DNA from: Vicia villosa
Taxonomy: Eukaryota; Streptophyta; Magnoliopsida; Fabales; Fabaceae
DNA: 64,000 nt
Assembly: GCF_029867415.1 (NCBI RefSeq)
Contig: NW_026705409.1
Location: forward strand, 124,001 to 188,000
Reading direction: 5' to 3'
The notes beneath the pieces were generated by a model, which was not told where the DNA came from, did no database searches, and worked only from the letters and a program-made list of their open reading frames with translations. Every line of letters starts with the position of its first letter. Positions within the stretch are counted from its first letter, which is position 1. A program made the position numbers and the translations under genes. Shown here one piece after another: positions 1-9,969 of the stretch.

Positions 1-340
1 GTGACGTGTCTATTTACGTCGCAGGAGGCAAGGTGACAACTTTTAGTGACGTGATTTTCACTTCACTATTTAGTGAAGTGAAAATCACGTCGCAATATTT
101 GTACGAGAGATTAAGCAAAGTCAGTCAGAGCAGGCGTAGCAGTGTTCAGGGTCAGAAAAAGCATCTTCAGTTGCGACGTGATTTTCATGTCACTAAGTAG
201 TGACATGTAAATCACGTCACTAAATTTGTCTAGGAGTGAATGGAATAGCGCATTTAATGTGTAATGTTGCGACGTGATTTTCATGTCACTATTTAGTGAC
301 ATGGAAATCACGTCACTAATATTTTTTTTTTGCAAAAAAT
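1..340. repeat. Palindromic GACGTGA repeats, CACTA-type subterminal DNA
   Basis: Three long imperfect palindromes (about 46-96, 173-228 and 266-322) each read roughly GCGACGTGATTTTCA, then a TCACTA..TAGTGA centre, then the reverse complement. The same core recurs in the neighbouring CACTA-like element at 602-1043. Arrays of short inverted motifs near the ends are typical of plant CACTA elements, where they act as transposase-binding sites. The element edge lies outside the window. No coding sequence is visible. Confidence 0.6.

Positions 341-343
<3 letters not shown>

Positions 344-408
<65 letters not shown>
344..408. repeat. (TA)n microsatellite
   Basis: A run of alternating T and A of about 65 bases. 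It separates the truncated CACTA-type DNA on the left from the next element. Confidence 0.9.
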
Positions 409-410
<2 letters not shown>

Positions 411-601
411 AATTAATAAACTAAATAATTTTCACCATTAAACGTTCAAACCCAATAATTTTCTCTGGTACGTTACTCGGCAATTTTTCACCATTAAACG
501 TCCAAACCCAATAATTTTCCATGAAGCCCCTTCTATACAAATGTCTGACCACTTCATCTGGGTCTCTAATTATAGGTCTACATTCACATTTAAGACAGGG
601 A

Positions 602-1043
602 CACTACAAAAGCTAATAAAGACTTTAGCGACGTGATTTTCACGTGTCTAGGTTGCGAAGTGAAAATCACGTCGCAACTTCCTAAAGTAATAAATGTGTC
701 AGTCAATGTTCTGCATTAATTATGGCGTGGTATACTTAAAATACTTGCGACGTGAAATACACGCCGCAACAAAAAAAATGAAAATTTGAAATTCCCCCCT
801 TTGTCAGACTACTTTATCTGTTTTCAATTTATTTTATTTTATTTAAAGGTTGCGACGTGTTTTTCACTTCGCAACTATTTTTTAAAAATAATATTTCAGA
901 CACCCCATGCGCCAACGTTGGTTTTAGTTTTTTAATATTAAAAACTTATAGTGACGTGATTATCACGTCGCAACTCACTTTTTTGAGCCACGTGATAATC
1001 ACGTCGCAACATTACGTGGCTATATCACACTTTTCTTGTAGTG
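602..1043. mobile_element. Short non-autonomous CACTA-like element
   Basis: The left end reads CACTACAAAAGC and the right end reads TTTTCTTGTAGTG, whose complement is the standard plant CACTA terminus CACTACAAGAAAA. The 442-bp interior holds at least five ACGTGA-type palindromes (about 628-680, 747-772, 849-875, 950-975 and 986-1010) and no transposase. The flanking trinucleotides (GGA left, AAC right) do not match, so the expected 3-bp target duplication is missing or the two ends come from different copies. Confidence 0.6.
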
Positions 1044-2811
1044 AACACTAGTAATAATTTAAAAAATAAATAAATAAAAGATAATCACAAGTGTCGTGTA
1101 GGTATATAGAAGTGTTGATGCTACATAGATTATTCGACCTAAGCCAGTCCAAAGCATGAACACCCACTTTTGCCAATAGCACAATTAAACCTTTTGTTGA
1201 TGTAGAAAAAACACAACCATGAGAACTATATGGTACAATTCCAATACCAAGCTCCCTGTATTAACAAAATATTTAAATAAGTGAAGTGTCATTTTACAAA
1301 AACATACAATACAACCAAGAACAAATGTTTCATTTCCTTTAACCTTTTTTCAAGTAAGTCATAATTAAAAAAGTTGTTCAAAATATTATTTACTAAAGAA
1401 ACCGTGACGAATATTGTACTCCTATCTGAGTTCTTGAAGGCATGAGATTCAAAGTCTAGTTTCAAGTTAGAATCATTTTACTCAAACACATCTAAATATA
1501 TGAAAATCAAGCATACACCTGGATAATCATTTTTAACTTATAGGCTGTCCAAACTATATGAAAATCAAAATCTAAATTGCATGCATGTTTTTAAGGTGAA
1601 GTAAAACATTCAAATGTTAGAAAAATAGATTGAAAGCATTTACCATATCTTTATTTTTACACTTTCTGTCACTATTTTATCAAACACCTAAAATACATGA
1701 AAAGATAAATTTTACATGCATAAAAAATTAATATATTTACAACTAATTCAAACTTTGTTAAATTTGTAAAAAAAATTATAAGATATAAATCATAGATCTC
1801 AACTCAACATACATTCATTCAAGATATAAATAATAACTTGGAGAATAAAAATTTCACACACACACAACTTCTTGATGAAAAATTCCATGATGTGGTAGTA
1901 AGATCCTGAAGAAAAATTGAAAAAGTGTAAGAGGAAGACTGTAGTTTGTTTAGTTTGTGCTCGTTAATGATTGTCTCTGTCTATTTATATTTTTCTTCAT
2001 CTTTATCCAATAGGTTTTTAGTATTTCAATATAACTCCTCAATCCGATCCAATACTTCATTTTAATAACTCTAATTTTTTACCTTTAAACATGACAATTG
2101 TGCAATTTTGACTCAATTTTTAAAAATAAATTTGATCCATTATATTGTTTCTATTTATAATTTTGTATTAGTAAAGCCTTAAGCATAAGGTAAGCCATGA
2201 TTTAACAAAGCTTTAGACATGCCTAATTAGTCCAAAATGTCAAACCAAACTTGTCTAAAAATTGGTTATTGAAAAAATAAATAATCAACCATTTACTCCA
2301 ATATGCTTTTGGTTTAATGATTAATAAAGTTAATATTTTGCCATTGAAAAAAAAAGATCAAGCTCCATACACAACAATGATGGAAAAAAACATGTAATTG
2401 CAAAAAGTGAATTAAGCACAAGAAAACTTGCATTAAAATAGAACTCAATAGAGAATTCAAAGGAAAAATGTTTATAATAATTGAGAAGCGATTGAATACA
2501 AGAGAGGAACTTGCCCTAAAAGCTAATCAACCTAATCTCTTATATAAAGAAAAGGTCATCATAAATCAATTAATTATAATACTCAAATCATCAAAATTCC
2601 CCCACCCAATTTCTTTTACAACAATTACAATTACAATTAATAATAACAAAAAACCACAATCACCAAAGAAAATTAATCTAAATGTGATACATACAAATAC
2701 AAATTTCAAACCACATACACATGCATGCATGCATTTGTTTGATATATATCAGTATACTTCCTGTTGTTAATTTAATTTAATATCAAATCAAAGTTTTTTA
2801 ATTAATTAATC
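1044..2811. other. Intergenic, no gene seen
   Basis: AT-rich sequence with short low-complexity stretches. No ORF with recognisable protein similarity was found. The last few hundred bases are the 3' flank of the minus-strand EXO70-like gene and probably include its 3' UTR. Confidence 0.6.
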
Positions 2812-4983
2812 TCATGCTTTCTTCCTGCCCATAGCTTGATGATGAGGATTCCCATCAAACAATTCATCAATGTAAGTCTCTATATCCTCAGCTTGAAATT
2901 TAATATATTTTTCTGTTTGTCTCCCCGGATCCAAATATTGAGAAAACCTACCCAAAAATGATCTATAAGCAGGAATCACAAGTGCAGATATTGAAACTCT
3001 TAGCTCAGATTGAAGTTGTTCATCGCTCACAACCCAAGTGCTTTGTGTCTTATGTATCTCCTCAAACAATGCATTGAAACTCTTAAACCTTTCTTTCAGC
3101 ACTGGCTTATGAACTTTCCCATTATCATTCAAACCTTTTGGACTTAAACAACTCAATATCTTGCTCCATGTTTCTATTTGATAGTTTTTATGGTAAGTTC
3201 TCAGTTCTGTGGATCTTTTACGGCACCATGTTTCGCCCATTACTTCGTAGATTTCAGCCGATCCTTTGATTTTTTGAACAATGTACCTTCCATTGTTCAT
3301 CATGAAGATGCAACTTAATGGTACTTCTTTGTAGAGTTTCGCTTTTCCTTCGAGATTCGAGTCGAGCAATTCCATTAAACGTGTCAATTGTGCGGCAAAT
3401 GGGGACACATTTTCTTTCTCGTTTGATTTCTGATTGTCGTTTTGGCTTTGATTGTCATAATTAGGCCTACTTGTTGAATCAGAACGCTCGATTTTTGAAT
3501 GCTCTTTGAAAACCTCTTCCAATGTGTCTTTATACTCGCACGCGAGTCTCAGGTAGTTTATGATGTAGCGAGTTAGAGGATGAACAGCGCCGCCTGCAAC
3601 TGGAGTTTTTCCGGTATCTGATTTGATAGAATTTTCAAGTTCACAGAATATCAACACAGCAACCTCGCCGAGACGATTCTTTGCAGATGTCATTTCAGCT
3701 TTGGTTTCGTCGACGATTTCCTCGGGGAAGAGTTTGTCCAGATTCGGAATTGTGTCTCTCAATGTTTCGTACATGTCAAGAAACTTGAAGAGCTTCTCCG
3801 CCGCACGTTTTGTCATCGCAACACTTTCAGCAAAGTTGAGAAGCTGAAACGCCACGACGCGCGTGAGGTTGGTGTAGAGTGTGTCAGCCACCGACGGATG
3901 CTCCGCGAAGATCGATGCAGCGAGCTTCCGTTCTCCGGGGAACCACACGGTGGCACATTCTTTAAAAGTGTTGATCCACGTTGGAATCTCTCTCTCCAAT
4001 GATTCCCATTGCATTTTTTGAACCTCTTCCATGCTGATCCTTTCGTACCCTAGCTTGTACAAACCGTCTCCGAAACCATGCTTTCTCGAAACAGCATACA
4101 CGTGGCAGCATTCTGAATCATAACCGGCAAACAACATTTCCCGCGCTATTTTGTTCAAAATTGTAACGGCCTCCTCCTTAAAACCCGGGAAATCCATAAC
4201 CGTTTCTGTTGCTTCATTTTCTGACGGCTCTGGTGTTGCAGCGTGTTTCCCTTTAGTGTCATGTGCTGAATCTGGTTTATTTAGGATTCTAGATTCTTCC
4301 ATTAACAACCGAAACTCTTCCTCCAAATATGACATTGCTCGTTGTTGAATTGCGCCGACGCGGTTCAACAATACTAAATGATCCTTTTTTGTTTTCTTCT
4401 CTTCCTTTTCTTTTTCTTCCTCACCTCCTTCTTTTTTATCTTCTTCTTCATCTCCTTCCTTTTTCTCTTCTTCTCCAGATTGAAAATCTGTGATAATTAT
4501 GGTTAACAACTTCACCAGCTTTGAGACGCGGTTCACGCCTTCCAACAACAATGAATCTTCCTCCACAGTCTCACCCCATTTTGTTTGATTCGATTCGTAC
4601 CTCACGATTTTCTCTTCCACCAGATCTAGAAACTTGTCAATGAATTCAGGAATAATCTCTTCCTTATTGTCATTGTTATCATGTGTAGTAGCAGCAAGAA
4701 ATTTATCAATGTCTTCTGAAAGTTTCTCCAAGTTTGGAGGAGGAGTTTCAGGTTTATCCTCAATGGTTACACCTTCCTCATTCTCCTCCTCCTTCTTTTC
4801 CTCTCCCGCCTCTCCCTCGACATTATCTACATCACCATCCTTTTCAGCTTCCTCGTCCCCACCGACGACTTTGTCTTCGTTCTCTGGCAACGGTGAACGA
4901 GGTGTACCGTCGGCGGCATTAGTGTTATTCTCCTTATCTTCGTGAGGGAGACTGTTGGAATGTTCATCAAGATTCTTCTCCAT
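2812..4983 (-). CDS. Exocyst complex component EXO70, C-type-like
   Basis: EXO70 is a subunit of the exocyst, which tethers secretory vesicles to the plasma membrane. The ATG at 4983 gives 723 aa; the frame is open further upstream but has no earlier ATG. Residues 1 to about 120 and 185-215 are very rich in Glu and Lys. The Exo70 domain runs from about residue 265 (FPGFKEEAVTILNKIA) to the end, with family signatures such as TRYIINYLRLACEYKDTLEE, FMMNNGRYIVQKIKG, STWVVSDEQL and a C-terminal YIKFQAEDIETYIDELFDGN. Non-A plant EXO70 genes usually have no intron, as here. The acidic, Lys-rich N-terminus and the MEKN start resemble EXO70C members, linked in Arabidopsis to pollen-tube growth. EXO70 is near certain; the C subgroup is an inference. 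Confidence 0.93.
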   Translation of the reverse strand: MEKNLDEHSNSLPHEDKENNTNAADGTPRSPLPENEDKVVGGDEEAEKDGDVDNVEGEAGEEKKEEENEEGVTIEDKPETPPPNLEKLSEDIDKFLAATTHDNNDNKEEIIPEFIDKFLDLVEEKIVRYESNQTKWGETVEEDSLLLEGVNRVSKLVKLLTIIITDFQSGEEEKKEGDEEEDKKEGGEEEKEKEEKKTKKDHLVLLNRVGAIQQRAMSYLEEEFRLLMEESRILNKPDSAHDTKGKHAATPEPSENEATETVMDFPGFKEEAVTILNKIAREMLFAGYDSECCHVYAVSRKHGFGDGLYKLGYERISMEEVQKMQWESLEREIPTWINTFKECATVWFPGERKLAASIFAEHPSVADTLYTNLTRVVAFQLLNFAESVAMTKRAAEKLFKFLDMYETLRDTIPNLDKLFPEEIVDETKAEMTSAKNRLGEVAVLIFCELENSIKSDTGKTPVAGGAVHPLTRYIINYLRLACEYKDTLEEVFKEHSKIERSDSTSRPNYDNQSQNDNQKSNEKENVSPFAAQLTRLMELLDSNLEGKAKLYKEVPLSCIFMMNNGRYIVQKIKGSAEIYEVMGETWCRKRSTELRTYHKNYQIETWSKILSCLSPKGLNDNGKVHKPVLKERFKSFNALFEEIHKTQSTWVVSDEQLQSELRVSISALVIPAYRSFLGRFSQYLDPGRQTEKYIKFQAEDIETYIDELFDGNPHHQAMGRKKA

Positions 4984-6179
4984 TGTTGTGGTTGTTTGTG
5001 TTATGGTTTCCCAACTCAGAGAAAACAAAAAGGCACACAATGTGTTTCACAATGTTTAAAGATGAGACAACATTGGAGAATTATCCGCTTTGTTTTTTCT
5101 TTTTTAATTTTTTCTATTTGTTTTCTATTGTGTTCTATTTTTGTTTCTATGGTTATTATCAAATTTATTATTTTTTTGCTCTTTTTTAGAAATAGTGTTA
5201 GAGGTTAGCATTTATCCGGTCTTTGTTTGAGGAAGAAAAGAGAGAAAGAAATGAATGGATAGAAAGGTTCAACAAAAAAAAAAGTATGCATGGAAATATG
5301 TCATTTGTAGAGTTAGTAATGGACACAAATCTATTAAGAGACTAGTTGACCATTGACTTTAGTTTTGTAGAACTATTTTTTGTTTTCTTTCTTTGTGTAT
5401 GTTGCATCTTATTTGGGGACACTAACATTTAGTCTTGCATGCAATATGTTCATATATTTTTTAACTTATAATAAACATATTATTTGAAAATCTATGAAAA
5501 ATAATATTAGATATGGTTTTGCTGAGTATAATGCTAAACAGTACCTTATTATTGTTTTTAGAGAACTTAATTTCTTATGTGTATATTTTAGTGAGAACTT
5601 GGTGTTTTCTACGCAGAGCTACATATTCTAGTTCTTCGAATTAACTAGAATCAAAATAGACATTACCAGTTCAAGATAAATAGATACTTAAATCAACTCA
5701 ACGCATATATATGGATTGTTAAAACTATGACTATGATCGGGTTATGATAACTAATATATCTTCAACATAATTGTGCAACTATCAATCATCTCCAAAACAT
5801 ATTTATTGGTTTCTAATGTGTATCTTTTATCAAAAATCAATAAGGAGAACAAGTCTAATATACTCACTGAGCCCCGGGGGACAGCATACCAAGCCTCTCA
5901 TACGTAAGTCACACGGAGGACTTAGTTGATACGTAAAGTGGGTCCGATGTCATGTCGTAAGAGGCGTCCAATAAAGTACGGGTACTCTAAAATCTATGAT
6001 GTATCGTATTTAATATGTATCAATACGCTTAGATACGTTGTTGATACATATCAAAGGAATATCCAGATTTTTTATTTAAACAATAAAAAAAATTGATACG
6101 TCGTGATACGAAAGCGATGCGTCTCCGATATGTTGCGAATACAAGTAGTTAATCTCATAACTATTCATATTTCTGGAAC
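4984..6179. other. Upstream flank of the EXO70-like gene; GATACG-rich repeat
   Basis: The first few hundred bases are the presumed promoter of the minus-strand EXO70-like gene. About 5930-6145 is a moderately repetitive patch with several copies of GATACG/CGTATC in both orientations, which looks like a fragment of a dispersed repeat. No coding potential was recognised. Confidence 0.5.
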
Positions 6180-6350
6180 ATAAATCAATCTCCCTCGCAA
6201 GGTGCTCCCAACACTATTACCTCACGATCTTCTCTACCCCCTCTTTAGTAAAGTTTTTGCCTTTCGTGGGAATCGGAATCGAACCACGTACTCTGGAGTT
6301 CAAGTACATGTTCATTCCATTCCCACTACCAATTAAGCTATATGATCTTA
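6180..6350 (-). mobile_element. tRNA-derived SINE (minus strand)
   Basis: Read on the minus strand there is an A-box-like TAGCTTAATTGG (6329-6340) and, 43 bases on, a B-box GGTTCGATTCC (6275-6285). This is the internal RNA polymerase III promoter of a tRNA head. The body continues toward 6180 with no good tRNA cloverleaf, so a SINE fits better than a functional tRNA. The element ends are not sharply defined. Confidence 0.6.
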
Positions 6351-6844
6351 TCTATTATTTTAATATAAAAGGATATATTGTTTAATTTTATTATAGTAAT
6401 ATTAAAATTTTAACAATATAATATAGTGGTTATTTTAATAAAATATTTATGATTAAATATATACTAAATAATATTAAAACAATATTATTTATAAAAGTTT
6501 TATAATTTTTCTAATTAATTCAAGTTTCTTTATACTACTTTAAACTCTAATTAAATTTCGAGACTATTATCGCAATGTCTCAAATTTTCGAGAGTCTTGT
6601 AATTTTAAGTATATTTGTAAAATATAAATATTCCATTGTTTATATTATTCTATAAGTATAAATTGTCACACAATTATAATTACACCGGTAATTTGTGAGA
6701 ATTATGAAAACAAAGATCGTGAGGTATTTTATTACTTTACGACTTCAATTTTTTTTATTAATTATAATATTTTGTTTTTGACATTGCGGAAAATATTTAA
6801 ATAACCGATTTTCTTTTATAAATGATACGGATTTTTCTGTATGC

Positions 6845-7175
6845 ACTTTTTTTTTGGAACGAAGATAACTTTATTGAAATTCCAAAAAGGCAATGAAGAA
6901 CAAGTGACCCCTAAGGGTCCAACAAAAACAAAAACCTATAGACCAAACAAAAACAGGGGGCCTTAGACCATCTTTAATATACTGAGATAATGTCTAAGCT
7001 TAGCCTTACTCTTATGCCAGGAGCGGTACACAACAACATCGATAATCTTATTCACCATTTGTTGAAGGTCAATAGCTTCACCAAAAATCATACAGTTCTG
7101 ATAATTCCAGCTTTCATGGATAGTAATGGATTTGTGTCATGGTCATCAAATTTTACCACAATATTTTATAAATTA
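6845..7175 (-). pseudogene. 3' end of a LINE (non-LTR retrotransposon) with A tail
   Basis: On the minus strand a stretch translates as SWNYQNCMIF..EAIDLQQMVNKIIDV..RSWHKSKA. This resembles the C-terminal zinc-binding region that follows reverse transcriptase in plant LINEs. A short 3' UTR with AATAAAG follows, ending in an A run (the T run at 6850-6857 on plus). Only the 3' part is present, as expected for 5'-truncated LINE insertions. Identification is by pattern only. Confidence 0.5.
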
Positions 7176-7850
7176 TCAATAATTTTGTGAAATTATGTTA
7201 ATTTCTACTTAATGGATTTGTTTTCTATCACGTAAAGTTATTGTTCAAAGTTAAGTCACATTTTTGTCACACATTTTCCCTTTAGAACTCCTCTTAATAA
7301 TTTATCTTTGACATATAAGATAATAACATTCATAATCTTATATACCATTTGAGTCTTGTCTACTTTACTTGTGTCAAACTTGAACATGAATACTTTGCAC
7401 ACTATTATTGGATCAAGATTTTTGCATCTTCACATTCCACAAACAATAATTAAATTATCATCTAAGTGTAGAGCAAAATCATTGAAAGTAGTACAAAACC
7501 ATGCTGGACACAGCTATGAAAATGAAGGATTTGGAATTGTCACATCACTTAGGTGTTAGTAAAGACTTGGGCATAGATCACAAATTCACAATGTGAAGTA
7601 GTAGTAGTACTAGTACATACTTAACAATTAAGAAACAAACCAAACTCACTCCCTCTCTCTTTCTTTCCTTGTCTTCTTCTCACCAAAAACATGTCCCACT
7701 ACTAATAACTTCCATATATTAACTTTTCTCATCTCATCTATAACGTAATCGCAATCCAATAAATAATTTAAACTAACCATTTCTTCAACACCATCATATC
7801 ATTACTCTCTCACAGAACAAGAAAAAAAGAACTCTCTCGAATCAAATCCA

Positions 7851-9217
7851 ATGAGTAATTACCCTCCTCCAGGTACGTCACTTCAACTTCCTCTTCAATT
7901 TCTAACAATTTCATCAAAAATTGAACTCAATTTTCATTCTGTTAGGATACGGATCTGCTTACCCTCCACCACAACCTCAACCTCAACCGTACGAAGGCTA
8001 CCCTCCGCCGGGTTACCCTGGAGGCTACCCTCCGCCACCACCGCCACCTCATCATCGTCCGCCGTATGACTCCTACCAAGGCTATTTCGATAACGGATAT
8101 CCACCACCGCCTCCTCCTCCTCCGCCTCAGTATAACTACCAGCATGTTGATCATCATCATCATCAGGGTGATCCCGGTTGCTGTTCTTTCTTCAAAGGCT
8201 GGTAAGTGTCGTAGGGTTTCACTGTTTGGATTCTATACTATTAGTTCTAATTTGATTTAGTCTCTGAATACTGATTTCACTGGAAATTTGAGTGTCACTG
8301 TAATTTTGAGCTTTAAACTACCGTATGTAACTGCAATATAACGGTTTTAGAGATCCCGTGGCGGGGTCGAAAAGATTGTTAGATGCATAATCCAAAGAGA
8401 TTACTAAAACAAGATTAGGATTTTGAAAACCTAATCTCACCTTTCACTTAAAAACATATCTGATAAAATTTCCTCCGTTTTTGAATTCTTTGGATTGAAA
8501 AATATTATCACAAATCCGTTTGATTCCCCGTCTATAAAGATAAGGTTCCTCAAAATTGATTGTACAAACTCCAAACAGACTCTAAAACTTTTGTGCTGAA
8601 TTATGGTGGATATATGATTCTTGGTAAAACATGAAAGTGGACAAATGCTTAAAAGCATGTTTGTTTTACAGTTGAGAATGCTCCTAACTTAGTTTTGCAA
8701 GAATTTTCTTCCTTTCAAAAAACTGCATCAAAATTTGTTAATTTTCTGTTTTCTACTTTCCTAAGATTATAAAGTTAAATAACCATACATATTAATATAA
8801 TTGCATATGCACTTTGTTTACAAGCTCACTTCATTTTCAGTCATGAGCTCAAGACATTAAAAATTGATTACTTAGTCAAGTTTATCAATCCTGAACCTAA
8901 CTTAATTAATTACATTTTCACCTTGGATTTTCCGCCTATGTTTTTTCATAATATGCAGAATTCACCAATTAGTCTTTAATATGACACATCATTAAACAAA
9001 TAAATACCCTATAGAATTGTTTTATTTCAGCTTGAAATATCAACTTTTTTCATCAAAATATAAAAATTACAAGAAATGTTCTTAGTTTCAGTATTCTGCT
9101 TCCTCTCCTCTTTGTATGTATGGTTCTAATTGATGAATAAGAAACATTCGATTACATTGCAGCTTTGCGGCGCTTTGTTGCTGCTGTGTGCTAGAAGAGT
9201 GCTGTGGATTTTTCTGA
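7851..9217 (+). CDS. CYSTM (cysteine-rich transmembrane) domain protein
   Basis: Three exons can be joined in frame: 7851-7872, 7946-8201 and 9163-9217, giving 110 aa with GT-AG introns of 73 and 961 bp. The N-terminal two-thirds is Pro/Tyr/Gly-rich with YPPPG repeats and a poly-Pro and His run. The last exon completes the CYSTM module: GCCSFFKG then CFAALCCCCVLEECCGFF at the C-terminus. CYSTM proteins are small tail-anchored membrane proteins associated with stress tolerance in plants. The short first exon (MSNYPPPG) and the Cys-rich last exon are both too short to find without splicing. Function beyond membrane association is not shown by the sequence. Confidence 0.9.
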
Positions 9218-9969
9218 TAATCACACCAAAATAGAAAGTTGTTTGTTCTGTTTGGAGCATTTGGTAATGTCCTATGTAGAAATGTTTGATATATAGTGTG
9301 AGATATGGTAAGAGTTTCATATTTGTTAAATCTTGTTCTTGTTCTTCTCAAGCTACCTACAAATCCTGGTTTGTACACAAGTTATGTCATGTGGTATTTG
9401 TGAATTTATTTGTGATAAAACTAGATTGGAAATTGTAAACCATTTCTTGTATGGTTGAACAGATAATAATATTATGGTTAAAATAATGTTGTATATCAAC
9501 AATGTCTTTCTATCAAATTGCTTAGCATGAAAATTCACCATATAATCTTGTTTTTATTTGAAGCTTGTCATCATAGATATGAATTTGAAGTCTTAGTTTC
9601 ATGTGTTCTATACGTGTTTTATCATTTGGTTAAGGCGATTACGCAATTCACATGGTGGCACAAGGTACATTTTGACACAATTCAATCTATTCACATCACA
9701 TAGACACAATTCACAGCACATTATCACATGTCCACAACATGTTATCAGAACTTTACACTATCACAATTTCACATGATAAAAATTTCACATGTTGAACACA
9801 TCATCTTTTGGTCGCAATGCATAATCTTAATATAAAAAAAAACAGAACATCTCAATAATGCTTCTAATTTTATATTTTAACCTCACTTACTAATTATCAC
9901 CATTAATTAATTAATTCACTACATAATATTTAACTCAGAAACAAAGTAAAAAATTTGAAATTTTTTATT
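9218..9969. other. 3' flank of the CYSTM gene, nothing else seen
   Basis: AT-rich sequence holding the presumed 3' UTR, followed by short TCACA-rich tracts near 9690-9790. No gene or element boundary was recognised until the inverted-repeat element begins near 9970. Confidence 0.6.

Noticed and set aside
599..1046. 3-bp target duplication for the CACTA-like element
   Set aside because: Flanks GGA and AAC do not match, so the two ends may not belong to one insertion.
4634..4945. Plus-strand Ser/Pro-rich ORFs opposite the EXO70-like gene
   Set aside because: They are antisense shadows of the Glu/Lys-rich coding region.
4984..5040. 19-residue upstream extension of the EXO70-like ORF
   Set aside because: It needs a non-ATG start; the first ATG is at 4983 and gives a family-like MEKN N-terminus.
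6275..6346. Functional tRNA gene on the minus strand
   Set aside because: A and B boxes are present but there is no acceptor stem or anticodon arm with correct pairing; a SINE head fits better.
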